Assembly: GCA_030044105.1 (NCBI GenBank)
Contig: JASHWL010000104.1
Location: 1-29,399 of the forward strand
Length of the DNA: 29,399 nucleotides
Direction of reading: 5' to 3'
DNA from: Thermoplasmata archaeon
GTDB taxonomy: Archaea; Thermoplasmatota; Thermoplasmata; Lutacidiplasmatales; UBA184
Of the stretch, positions 6,456 through 13,991 are shown one piece after another. A program made the position numbers and the translations under genes. A model generated the notes under the pieces. That model was not told the DNA's origin. It did no database searches and saw nothing but the letters and a program-made list of their open reading frames with translations. Every line of letters starts with the position of its first letter. Positions within the stretch are counted from its first letter, which is position 1.

Positions 6456-8156
6456 GTGGCAGCGGCGGCCCCCCGGACCTCTTCGTCGTCGGCCCCGGCG
6501 GACGACAGCCCAGCCCTCGATGCCTCGGCGCTCGAAACGGTCGCGGACCCGAGCCGACCGGACGCCGATCCGATCGTGCTCAACGTCCGCGAGCTCCGGA
6601 CCTACTTCTACACCTACGACGGCGTCGTGAAGGCGCTCGACGGCGTCACGTTCAAGCTGCGGAAGGGAGAGACGCTGGGCCTCGTCGGGGAGACGGGCTG
6701 CGGGAAGAGCGTCACGTCGTTCTCGATCACGCGCCTCATCCCGGACCCTCCTGGCCGCATCATGTCCGGGAGCGTCCTGTTCCGGGGGGCGGACGTGCTC
6801 TGGGACCTGGAACGCGAGGCGAAGTTCAAGCCGATCGGCGACACCGGGCGGGTCAAGATCAAGCGCTCGTTCCGCCGCATCCGCGCGGCGACCGAGCGCA
6901 TGTCCGCGATCCGCGGGGGCGGCATCTCGATGATCTTCCAGGAGCCGTCCCAGGCGATGAACCCGATCTTCTCGATCTCCGACCAGGTCTCGGAGGCGCT
7001 CCTGCTCCACCGGGGTCAGGAGGTCGTGCAGCACCTGCTCGACGCCGACGAGGGCAAGGTCGCCGCCCGCGTCGCCTCCCGGGGCGCAGGGAACGCTCCG
7101 CCCCTCGAGGGGTCTCCCCCGGAAGAGTCCGCGACGACCCTGGACGCGGCGATCGATCGGCTCGTCGTCGCGGCCCGGACGTCGGACCGGCCGGGGGCGC
7201 TGGCCGCGGCGGCCGACATCGGCCGGCTCGCCGGCATCCGGACGATCGGGACCGAGTGCTACTACACCGCCCGGGATGCCGGCGCCACGCTGTCGGAGTC
7301 CGGCGCCGAGGTCCGCAAGCGGTTCGCGCGCCTCAAGCTCTCGCCGCTCCAGCGCAGCTACCTCCGCCGCGAGAAGAAGCGAATGGAGCTGGTCACGAAG
7401 CTCAACCAGGTCTACCTCGACGAGATGCGGGCCCGGTCGCCGCGGGGCCGCGAGCGGCGCTCCATCGGCCGGAAGATCCGGGCGCTGCGGTGGAGGACGT
7501 TCTACTTCGGCCTCTGGGGCATCCGGAGCCACGTCAAGAAACCCCTCACCAACGAGGCGTTCTGGGAGACGGTGCAGCTGCTCGAGGGCGTCGCGATCGC
7601 GAACCCGGCGCGGGTCGCGCGCGGCTACCCCCACGAGCTGTCGGGCGGCATGATCCAGCGCGTGATGATCGCGATGGCGCTCTCGGCGGACCCGGACGTG
7701 CTCATCGCGGACGAGCCGACCACGGCCCTCGACGTCACGATCCAGGCGCAGATCCTGGAGATGATGCGCCAGCTCAAGCACCGGGTCGGGACGGCGATCC
7801 TCCTGATCACCCACGACCTCGCGGTGATCGCGGAGGTCGCGGACCGGGTGTGCGTCATGTACGCCGGCGTGATCGTCGAGACGGCGCCCGTCCAGGAGCT
7901 CTTCCGGCGGCCGCTGCACCCGTACTCGCAGGGCCTCCTCTCCTCGATCCCGCGGGTGGACGAGCCCTCGAAGCGGCTCGCGTCGATCCCCGGGGCGGTG
8001 CCGAACCTGATCACCCCGCCGACCGGGTGCCGCTTCCACCCTCGCTGTCCGTACGCGATGCCGATCTGCAAGGAGACCCGGCCGCCGACGACGGTCGAGG
8101 GAGAGGGTCACACCGTCGCCTGCTATTTATACAAGGGTCCCGTCGCCGTGAACTAG
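6456..8156 (+). CDS. dppD: Peptide ABC transporter ATP-binding protein, DppD type, with large internal insertion
   Basis: ATPase subunit of the peptide importer. The GTG at 6456 is the only plausible start: it follows the dppC stop by five bases and is preceded by GGAGGT. The 566-aa product has Walker A GETGCGKS (78-85), Q-loop FQEP (161-164), signature LSGGM (395-399), Walker B LIADEP (416-421) and switch His453. The C-terminal oligopeptide-transporter domain holds Cys525, Cys531, Cys538 and Cys556; in this family such cysteines have been linked to an iron-sulfur cluster. The standard protein is about 330 aa with roughly 50-60 residues between Q-loop and signature; here there are over 230. 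The extra segment (about 190-375) is Ala/Glu-rich and then strongly basic (Arg/Lys cluster about 286-346). Another short basic stretch (about 120-150) precedes the Q-loop. All ATPase motifs are intact. Confidence 0.93.
   Translation: MAAAAPRTSSSSAPADDSPALDASALETVADPSRPDADPIVLNVRELRTYFYTYDGVVKALDGVTFKLRKGETLGLVGETGCGKSVTSFSITRLIPDPPGRIMSGSVLFRGADVLWDLEREAKFKPIGDTGRVKIKRSFRRIRAATERMSAIRGGGISMIFQEPSQAMNPIFSISDQVSEALLLHRGQEVVQHLLDADEGKVAARVASRGAGNAPPLEGSPPEESATTLDAAIDRLVVAARTSDRPGALAAAADIGRLAGIRTIGTECYYTARDAGATLSESGAEVRKRFARLKLSPLQRSYLRREKKRMELVTKLNQVYLDEMRARSPRGRERRSIGRKIRALRWRTFYFGLWGIRSHVKKPLTNEAFWETVQLLEGVAIANPARVARGYPHELSGGMIQRVMIAMALSADPDVLIADEPTTALDVTIQAQILEMMRQLKHRVGTAILLITHDLAVIAEVADRVCVMYAGVIVETAPVQELFRRPLHPYSQGLLSSIPRVDEPSKRLASIPGAVPNLITPPTGCRFHPRCPYAMPICKETRPPTTVEGEGHTVACYLYKGPVAVN
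8123..8131 (+). promoter_or_regulatory. Internal TATA-like element ahead of dppF
   Basis: CTATTTATA lies within the last codons of dppD, about 37 nt before the dppF ATG. It could give a separate dppF transcript starting close to 8155. It encodes Y-L-Y in dppD, so coincidence is possible. Confidence 0.4.
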
Positions 8157-8163
8157 GAGAGCC

Positions 8164-9375
8164 ATGGCCCTGCCCGATCCAGCCATGGACGGTCGGCCCG
8201 TCGTGCTGGCGGCCCGGAACATCCGCAAGCTCTTCCCCATCCGCGGGGGGGTCTTCTCCTCGCACATCGGTGACGTGCACGCGGTCGATGGCGTCAACCT
8301 CACGGTCCGCCAGGGCGAGACCGTGGGGCTCGTGGGAGAGTCGGGCTGCGGCAAGACCACCATGGGCCGCCTCGTCCTGCGGCTGATCGAGCCGACCTCC
8401 GGCCACACCTACTACCGGCCTCCGCCCGAGGTCTTCGACCGGCTCGACGGACTGTACCGCGCGATCGCGCCGACCGGCGCCGAGGAGCCCAACAACGGGA
8501 AGGCCGCCGCCGCCGCCGAGAGCCTGGCGCAGCTCGACGAGATCGCGGAACAGTACTCGCTGTACCGGAAGTCCGGACACCAGATGCGGGAGCTCCGCGG
8601 GCGCCTCCAGATCGTGTTCCAGGATCCGTACAGCTCGCTCTCGCCCCGGATGCTGGTCCGGGACATCGTGACCGAGCCGCTGGCGATCCAGCACGTGGGC
8701 ACGCGCGCCCAGCGCTACGAACGCGCAGCCGAGCTCCTCCGGGAGGTCGGGCTCAACCCGGAGCACCTCTGGCGGTTCCCGCACGAGTTCTCGGGCGGGC
8801 AGCGCCAGCGGATCGGGATCGCGCGCGCGCTCGCGCGGCGTCCGGAGTTCATCGTGCTCGACGAGCCGACCAGCGCCCTCGATGTCTCGGTGCAGGCCCA
8901 GATCCTGAACATCCTGCGCACCCTCCAGGACGAGCAGCAGATCTCCTACCTGTTCATCTCGCACCACCTGTCGGTCGTCCGGGCGATGAGCCAACGGGTG
9001 GTCGTGATGTACCTCGGCCAGATCGTCGAGGAGGCGATGACCGACGAGCTGTTCACCCGGACGCTCCACCCCTACACGCAGGCGCTCCTCTCGGCCATCC
9101 CGATCCCCGACCCGACCCTGAAGCGCCAGCGCATCGTGCTCCAGGGCGACGTGCCGAGCCCCGCGGCCCCGCCGTCCGGGTGCCGCTTCCACACCCGCTG
9201 CCCCGCCGTGATGCCGGTCTGCTCGAAGGTCGAGCCGAGGCTCGCGGAGATCCGGCCCCGGCACTGGGTTTCCTGCCATCTGTACACGCCCCCCGCGGAG
9301 GTCGCTCCGGAGGCCTCGGCGGCCGCCTCGGCGCCGCTCCCGTCGGACGCCGCCCCCTCCGGCGCCGCGAGCTAG
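8164..9375 (+). CDS. dppF: Peptide ABC transporter ATP-binding protein, DppF type
   Basis: Second ATPase of the importer, partner of the DppD-type subunit. The 403-aa product has Walker A GESGCGKTT (58-66), Q-loop FQDPYSSLSPRM (Q153), signature FSGGQ (209-213), Walker B IVLDEP (230-235), and the family C-terminal segment with Cys343, Cys349, Cys356 and a further Cys in VSCHLY. The Q-D-P-Y-S-S-L-x-P-R-M block is diagnostic of DppF/OppF. About 55 residues (about 85-140) are inserted between Walker A and the Q-loop, so both ATPases of this system are enlarged. The C-terminus is an Ala/Pro-rich tail (about 375-403). The ATG at 8164 follows dppD by seven bases with AGGAGA close in front; an ATG at 8185 is an alternative. 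Confidence 0.94.
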   Translation: MALPDPAMDGRPVVLAARNIRKLFPIRGGVFSSHIGDVHAVDGVNLTVRQGETVGLVGESGCGKTTMGRLVLRLIEPTSGHTYYRPPPEVFDRLDGLYRAIAPTGAEEPNNGKAAAAAESLAQLDEIAEQYSLYRKSGHQMRELRGRLQIVFQDPYSSLSPRMLVRDIVTEPLAIQHVGTRAQRYERAAELLREVGLNPEHLWRFPHEFSGGQRQRIGIARALARRPEFIVLDEPTSALDVSVQAQILNILRTLQDEQQISYLFISHHLSVVRAMSQRVVVMYLGQIVEEAMTDELFTRTLHPYTQALLSAIPIPDPTLKRQRIVLQGDVPSPAAPPSGCRFHTRCPAVMPVCSKVEPRLAEIRPRHWVSCHLYTPPAEVAPEASAAASAPLPSDAAPSGAAS

Positions 9376-9401
9376 GCGCCCGGAGGCTCTCGAGGAGGGC
9401 C

Positions 9402-9959
9402 ATGGCGACGGACGGATTCCCCGAGGGGGGGCCCAGCACGAGCTCGGGAGGGAAGCGTCGCTGGTTCGGGCTGCCGAGCCAGTCCGACCTGCCCCCCGAG
9501 GTCCGCGAGGAGATGGAGCTGGCCCGGCAGGACCCGGGACCCACGTGGCGACAGTGGTTCTTCTTCAGCGCCGCGAAGTGGTGGCTGGGCCTCGCCTTCC
9601 TCGTCGTGGACGTCTGGATCCTCGTGAGCGCGCTCACGTACGGTCCGCTCACCCTGCTGCTCCTCGTGGTCGCGGTCTACGCGGAGATCTTCACCTGGCA
9701 GTACCTCTGGCACCGGCCCGAAGGCCGGTCCCAGAGCGCGAAGGGTGCGCGCCGGATGTGGTGGATCCGACCCGTGGCGGTCGGGCGGTGGACGCCCGAA
9801 GCCGAGGAGGACCGGGTCCCCGCCCCGGTCTCGGGGGCCACGGACCATGGCCCGGACCCGCGAGAGTTCCTGCAGGACATCTGGGGCCCCCGCCCAGCGG
9901 TCGGACGGAGCGAGGCCCGACGGGGAGGGGCGCCGGCCCCACCGAAGGGACGGACCTGA
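9402..9959 (+). CDS. Small two-helix membrane protein of the transporter cluster
   Basis: I do not recognise a family. The 185-aa protein has a charged N-tail with Ser/Gly-rich and PSQSDLPPEVREEMELA segments, two hydrophobic helices (about 58-77 and 81-101) joined by a very short turn, and a long hydrophilic, Pro/Arg-rich C-tail (about 105-185). Both tails should lie on the same side of the membrane. The ATG at 9402 follows the dppF stop by 26 bases and has a GAGGAGGG ribosome binding site; the frame is open much further upstream, but only because it runs antisense-like through dppF. Its place as the last gene of the transporter run suggests an accessory role, for example in assembly or regulation, but nothing in the sequence shows this. 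Confidence 0.72.
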   Translation: MATDGFPEGGPSTSSGGKRRWFGLPSQSDLPPEVREEMELARQDPGPTWRQWFFFSAAKWWLGLAFLVVDVWILVSALTYGPLTLLLLVVAVYAEIFTWQYLWHRPEGRSQSAKGARRMWWIRPVAVGRWTPEAEEDRVPAPVSGATDHGPDPREFLQDIWGPRPAVGRSEARRGGAPAPPKGRT

Positions 9960-9971
9960 GAAGAACAAGCT

Positions 9972-10000
9972 CGCCGAGGACCCAGGCCGGGTCCTCGGCG
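9972..10000. terminator. Perfect 12-bp hairpin between convergent genes
   Basis: CGCCGAGGACCC (9972-9983) and its exact complement (9989-10000) flank a 5-base loop, in the 93-base gap between the transporter run (+) and the solute-binding gene (-). On the minus strand it is followed by a pyrimidine-rich, T-containing stretch, which suits termination of the binding-protein transcript; on the plus strand there is no T-run. It may act in both directions. Confidence 0.5.
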
Positions 10001-10052
10001 GCGGGGAAAGGGTTGCGTGCGTCCTGTCGCGTTCGATCTTACGCGGCCCCGC

Positions 10053-13000
10053 TCAGACCACTCCGTTCCCCTGCACGAAGTAGAACAGGTTGTCGCCTGC
10101 CCACATCGGGTTGAGGTCCAAGGTCGCCGGGTTGATCCACGGCGCGTAGGTGCCGACCCCGTCCTGCTGGAGGGTGTACTGCTGGAGGGACAGCGCGTTC
10201 CCGATGTGCTCGATCATGTTGTAAAGCAGCGTTCGGGTCGCTCCCGCGGGCGTCGTCCCCGCGATCCCCATCCAGTAGTCCATCGTCATGAACGCCACGC
10301 CCTGGCAGTCCTGCGGGATGTAGGGGGTGTTCGCCCAGAACGGCAGGTTGTCGAGGTAGCTCTCGCACGACTGCCCACCGATGGTGCCCGAGTTGTAGGC
10401 CGCCTGGCTGAACGTGTAGAACGTCGCGTCCGGCGAGCCGTACGACCCGTTGGTCCAGAGGGTCGGCATGTAGTCCGTCGGGTCCGGGAAGTCGGGCGCC
10501 CAGCCGAGCGTGTAGAGCGGCAGGGCCAGCGTGGACGGCGGGCTCGAGAGCGTGTCGGTCACGAGCTGGCTGAAGCTCAGATCGAACGTGTTCGGCTGCA
10601 GAGCTCCACCCGACAGCGCCTCGATCTCGTGGATCCACAGCTGGATCGCCGCGTCCCCGCTCGGGTCGCCGAGCTCCCCGATGATGGGGAACTCGCACGG
10701 GTTGGAGGTGGTGCAGTGCTGCGCCACCCACGAGTCGTAGAGCGGGCTCGACGTGTTCGAGTACAGCTGGGCCCACCACCACGCGGCCGTCCCGGGCACG
10801 GTCGGCGTATTGCCCGGATCGGTCGAGGGCCACGTGATGTTCTCGGGATAGTAGTTGCCCATCCCGCTCGGGATCGCTCCACCGTAGTTGGACCCGTACT
10901 CGATGCCGTCGACCGTGTTGATGGTGTTCTCCACGGTCGTGTACGGGAAGGCGTAGTTGATGAAGTTCCGCACCGAGTCCGAGGCGAAGAAGGTGCCCGG
11001 GACGTTCAGGGTGAACGGATCGATCGCCTGGGCTGCCTGGACGTCGAAGGTGATCGCGTAGCTGTAGAAGAAGATGTTCAGCGTCGGTGCAGTGACCGCG
11101 CCGATCTTCCCCTCCGAGATCAGCGACAACATCGTCGGCGTCTCGGGCGGCAATATCGTCGCGAAGTCCGTCTGCTGCGCGATGTATTGCTGGATCCCTT
11201 CGGTATCCGAGTCGTCCCAGTAGACCTTCACGTTCGGCGCGTAGGTCCCGGGCGCCGGCTCGCACCACTGCTGGCCCACGCAACCGGTGGGTTGCTGGTA
11301 GGCCGGGTTCGCCGCGAGCGTGTAGCCGACCGCCGCGTTCCAGGCGCCGACCAGGTAGTACGGGCCCGAGCCGACCGCGTTGTAGCGGACCTCCTTGTTG
11401 ATCGCCGGGTTGTTAAACTCGAGCTCCTGCATCGCATCCCACCCGGTCATCCCGAGCGTGTTGTTGATGTAGTTCAGGAAGGTCACACCGTTGATCGACT
11501 CGGTCGTGCTGGTGTAACCCCCGGGCAGGGTCGTCGGGCAGTCCCCGCTGCTCGGGCAGGTCGAGGGGAGCGTCCACCCGGGCAGCATCGCGCCCGTCCC
11601 CTGCTGCGTGAACCAGCCCGCGGGAACGATCCCGCTGCCGAGCGGGTCCGCGATGAACTGCAGGAAGTTCGACCACGCGCGCGGAGGCAGCGTCAGGCCG
11701 TTCTGCGCGCCCGGCGCGTTCGCCACGAACGTCACGCAGCCGTTGTCCTGACTCATCGCGATCGCCGGACAGTAGCTACTGTCGTTGACCAGCATCGAGT
11801 TGAAGATATTGTACGGGGTGTTGTTGAACGGCTGGTGGATCCCGTACCCGGTGAGCGCCGAGCTGTCCCAGGTCAGGTTCCCCGCGGGTAGCAACGCTTC
11901 CGAATCGATCCAGCCGGCGGTCGCCTCGATGGCCGGAAGGTCCGCGTAGGACATCGTCCGGGCGAAGCTGAACACGACGTCCGACGGGTAGACCGGCCAC
12001 GACACCTTGGTCGTCGGGTCATAGAACCGGGCGTTGGAGTCGAGGACGAACGTCCAGTAGACGTCCTGGCCCTGCGAGTTCGCCGTCAGAAGGTCGTTGC
12101 CGCCGTAGAGCGACGCGCACTGCGCCGTGCCCGGAACGCAGGTCGCCAGCTGCGGGATGAACGTAGCGGTGCTCGTCCCGTTGTAGGTGACCAGCGTCTG
12201 GTAGACGTTGTAGACGATCTCGGCGCTGACCGTGTCGTAGGAGATCGCGGGGTCGATCGTCGTCGCGCCCGCCGGAGCGACCTCGTACGCGGTGATCGTC
12301 CCCGAGTGGGGCGAAGTCGCGGAGTGGCTCGAGCTGGTTCGGCACTGGCCGCAGCCCGGCGCGAGTCCGCTGGGGCTCACGTAGACCGACCAGGTGTAGT
12401 TCTGGTAGATCGTCTGCGAGGTGGCGGTGTCCAGGATCGGACCCACCATCGTGATGGTGTAGGCGCCTGCGGAGGCGAAGCTGTAGGTGGCCGACCCGCC
12501 CGAGGACGTCGGCGAGGCCGACGTCTGCGTCCCGCCGGTGGCGGTGAAGGACGTCGTCTGCGGAACGTAGGCCGGGTTCGCCGGCGCGGTCGTGTAGGTG
12601 GCGGACACGGAGATCGTCCCCTTGCCGCCGGAGAGCCAGCCGTACTGGGTGGCGGCGGTGGAGCCGTTGGTCAGGGTCGCCGTGACGGTCGGGTAGTAGC
12701 CCGAGCTCTGCGTGCCGAGCGACGGGCCGATGACGACGGGGTAGAGCGCGGCCGTGCCCGTGTGCCACACGCCCTTGACCTCCGCCTGGGCGGAGACGAC
12801 GTAGGTTCCGAGGCCCGCGTAGGTGTGGCTGAACGTCGGAGCGAGCTGGGTGGTGTTGGTGCCGTCGCCCCAGTTCACCTGGTAGTCGGACGCGGCTTCA
12901 GGAACGCTGACGGTGACAGGAAGACTTTGGCCCTGGGTCAGGGTAAGGACAGAAGTACCGAACGCGGGAGAATACGCCACGAACGTACTCACGTCGTTTC

Positions 13001-13214
13001 CCCCGGCGGCCGCCTTACACGCCGCGCTCGTCGCCGGAGCGCAGGACGTGACGGTCGTGGGCGAGGAGCTGCTGACGGAGCTCAGCGCGGCATAGCCGCC
13101 GGCCCCGACCACGATGATCACCACGATCAGGATCACCGGCGCGAGGACCATCGACGCGCCCCTTCGGCCCGACCAGTTCTTAGGATTCTCGTTCTGCTGT
13201 GCGCTCATGGACAT
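10053..13214 (-). CDS. Membrane-anchored peptide-binding protein (SBP family 5) with N-terminal Ig/PKD-like modules
   Basis: Probable substrate receptor of the adjacent peptide importer. Numbered from the ATG at 13214, the 1053-aa protein has a short basic N-tail, one hydrophobic anchor (about 22-46), a Ser/Thr linker, a PKD-like module with VNWGDGTN and SHTYAGLGTY (about 95-170), a second Ig-like module (about 195-280), and then a family-5 solute-binding domain. The latter starts near 305 with the typical DPAISYDTVSAEIVYNVYQT and contains a YPSDVVFSFARTMS segment. Normal DppA proteins are about 500-540 aa and lack the front modules. There are many N-x-S/T sites and several cysteines. The frame also allows GTG 13226 and ATG 13208; I prefer 13214 because GTGAGG stands just before it. 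The gene is convergent with the transporter genes, so the pair is adjacent but separately controlled. Confidence 0.88.
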   Translation of the reverse strand: MSMSAQQNENPKNWSGRRGASMVLAPVILIVVIIVVGAGGYAALSSVSSSSPTTVTSCAPATSAACKAAAGGNDVSTFVAYSPAFGTSVLTLTQGQSLPVTVSVPEAASDYQVNWGDGTNTTQLAPTFSHTYAGLGTYVVSAQAEVKGVWHTGTAALYPVVIGPSLGTQSSGYYPTVTATLTNGSTAATQYGWLSGGKGTISVSATYTTAPANPAYVPQTTSFTATGGTQTSASPTSSGGSATYSFASAGAYTITMVGPILDTATSQTIYQNYTWSVYVSPSGLAPGCGQCRTSSSHSATSPHSGTITAYEVAPAGATTIDPAISYDTVSAEIVYNVYQTLVTYNGTSTATFIPQLATCVPGTAQCASLYGGNDLLTANSQGQDVYWTFVLDSNARFYDPTTKVSWPVYPSDVVFSFARTMSYADLPAIEATAGWIDSEALLPAGNLTWDSSALTGYGIHQPFNNTPYNIFNSMLVNDSSYCPAIAMSQDNGCVTFVANAPGAQNGLTLPPRAWSNFLQFIADPLGSGIVPAGWFTQQGTGAMLPGWTLPSTCPSSGDCPTTLPGGYTSTTESINGVTFLNYINNTLGMTGWDAMQELEFNNPAINKEVRYNAVGSGPYYLVGAWNAAVGYTLAANPAYQQPTGCVGQQWCEPAPGTYAPNVKVYWDDSDTEGIQQYIAQQTDFATILPPETPTMLSLISEGKIGAVTAPTLNIFFYSYAITFDVQAAQAIDPFTLNVPGTFFASDSVRNFINYAFPYTTVENTINTVDGIEYGSNYGGAIPSGMGNYYPENITWPSTDPGNTPTVPGTAAWWWAQLYSNTSSPLYDSWVAQHCTTSNPCEFPIIGELGDPSGDAAIQLWIHEIEALSGGALQPNTFDLSFSQLVTDTLSSPPSTLALPLYTLGWAPDFPDPTDYMPTLWTNGSYGSPDATFYTFSQAAYNSGTIGGQSCESYLDNLPFWANTPYIPQDCQGVAFMTMDYWMGIAGTTPAGATRTLLYNMIEHIGNALSLQQYTLQQDGVGTYAPWINPATLDLNPMWAGDNLFYFVQGNGVV

Positions 13215-13265
13215 TGTGTCCCTCACGACCCCCGCGACGGGGTCTTACGGCCGAGCCCTGAGCCG

Positions 13266-13275
13266 GTATATATAC
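13266..13275. promoter_or_regulatory. Palindromic TATA element shared by divergent genes
   Basis: GTATATATAC is a perfect 10-base palindrome in the short gap between the solute-binding gene (-) and rpe (+). On the plus strand its centre is 26 nt before the GTG at 13296, giving a leaderless rpe message. On the minus strand it predicts initiation near 13244, leaving a leader of about 30 nt with GTGAGG before the ATG. No second TATA-like sequence is seen for either gene. Confidence 0.55.
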
Positions 13276-13295
13276 TCTTAGAAGTTGTGCGCGCC

Positions 13296-13991
13296 GTGCC
13301 GGGCGGAGAGCGCCGGCTCCGCCTGGCCCCTTCGCTCCTCAGCGCCGATTTCGGTGCCTTGGGGGAGGCCGTCCGGACCGCGGAGGCGGGCGGGGCGGAC
13401 GCCTTCCATCTCGACGTGATGGACGGCCATTTCGTTCCGAACATCTCGTTCGGTCCCGCGCTGGTCGCGGCCGTGCGAGCACGGACCCGCCTGCCGCTCG
13501 ACATCCACCTGATGATCGCGAACCCGCTCAAATTCCTCGATGCGTTCCGCCGGGCCGGGGGCGACACGCTCGTGTTCCACGTCGAGTCCGACGACGATCC
13601 GGCTGAGGTCGTCCGCGCGGTCCACGCGATGGGACTGCGCGTGGGGGCGGCCCTCCGTCCGGACACGCCGTTCTCCTCGGTCGCTGGCCTAGCCCCGGAC
13701 GTCGACCAGCTGCTGGTGATGAGCGTCCATCCGGGCTTCTCCGGCCAGCGGTTCATCCCGGACGTGCTCCCGAAGGTCGAGGCCGCTCGGGCGCGTCTCG
13801 ACGAGGTCGGCCACGGCGGCGATGTCTCGATCGACGGCGGGGTCAACGTCGCGACGGCCGCCGAGGCCGCGCGCGCGGGGGCGACGTTCTTCGTGTGCGG
13901 GAACGCCGTCTTCGATGGCCAGCCCGTCGCCGAGAACCTCCGCCGGCTCCGCGCCGCGATCGAGGAAGGAGCGGCCCATGCGGTTCGCTGA
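13296..13991 (+). CDS. rpe: Ribulose-phosphate 3-epimerase
   Basis: Interconverts ribulose-5-phosphate and xylulose-5-phosphate in the non-oxidative pentose phosphate pathway. The 231-aa protein is a full TIM barrel with APSLLSADF (11-19), H-x-D-x-M-D-G (His38, Asp40, 42-44), D-I-H-L-M-I (His71), the phosphate loop VHPGFSGQ (His145) and D-G-G-V (Asp180). His38, Asp40, His71 and Asp180 correspond to the metal-binding and catalytic residues. No ATG is available; I chose GTG 13296 because it matches the family's length and lies where the TATA box predicts the first transcribed base. GTG 13287 is the alternative. Its 3' end overlaps the DNA ligase gene by 14 bases, so the two are translated from one message. 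Confidence 0.93.
   Translation: MPGGERRLRLAPSLLSADFGALGEAVRTAEAGGADAFHLDVMDGHFVPNISFGPALVAAVRARTRLPLDIHLMIANPLKFLDAFRRAGGDTLVFHVESDDDPAEVVRAVHAMGLRVGAALRPDTPFSSVAGLAPDVDQLLVMSVHPGFSGQRFIPDVLPKVEAARARLDEVGHGGDVSIDGGVNVATAAEAARAGATFFVCGNAVFDGQPVAENLRRLRAAIEEGAAHAVR

Noticed and set aside
9180..9401. Upstream extension of the small membrane protein after dppF
   Set aside because: It lies wholly within dppF in another frame; the ATG at 9402 has a ribosome binding site and follows the dppF stop.
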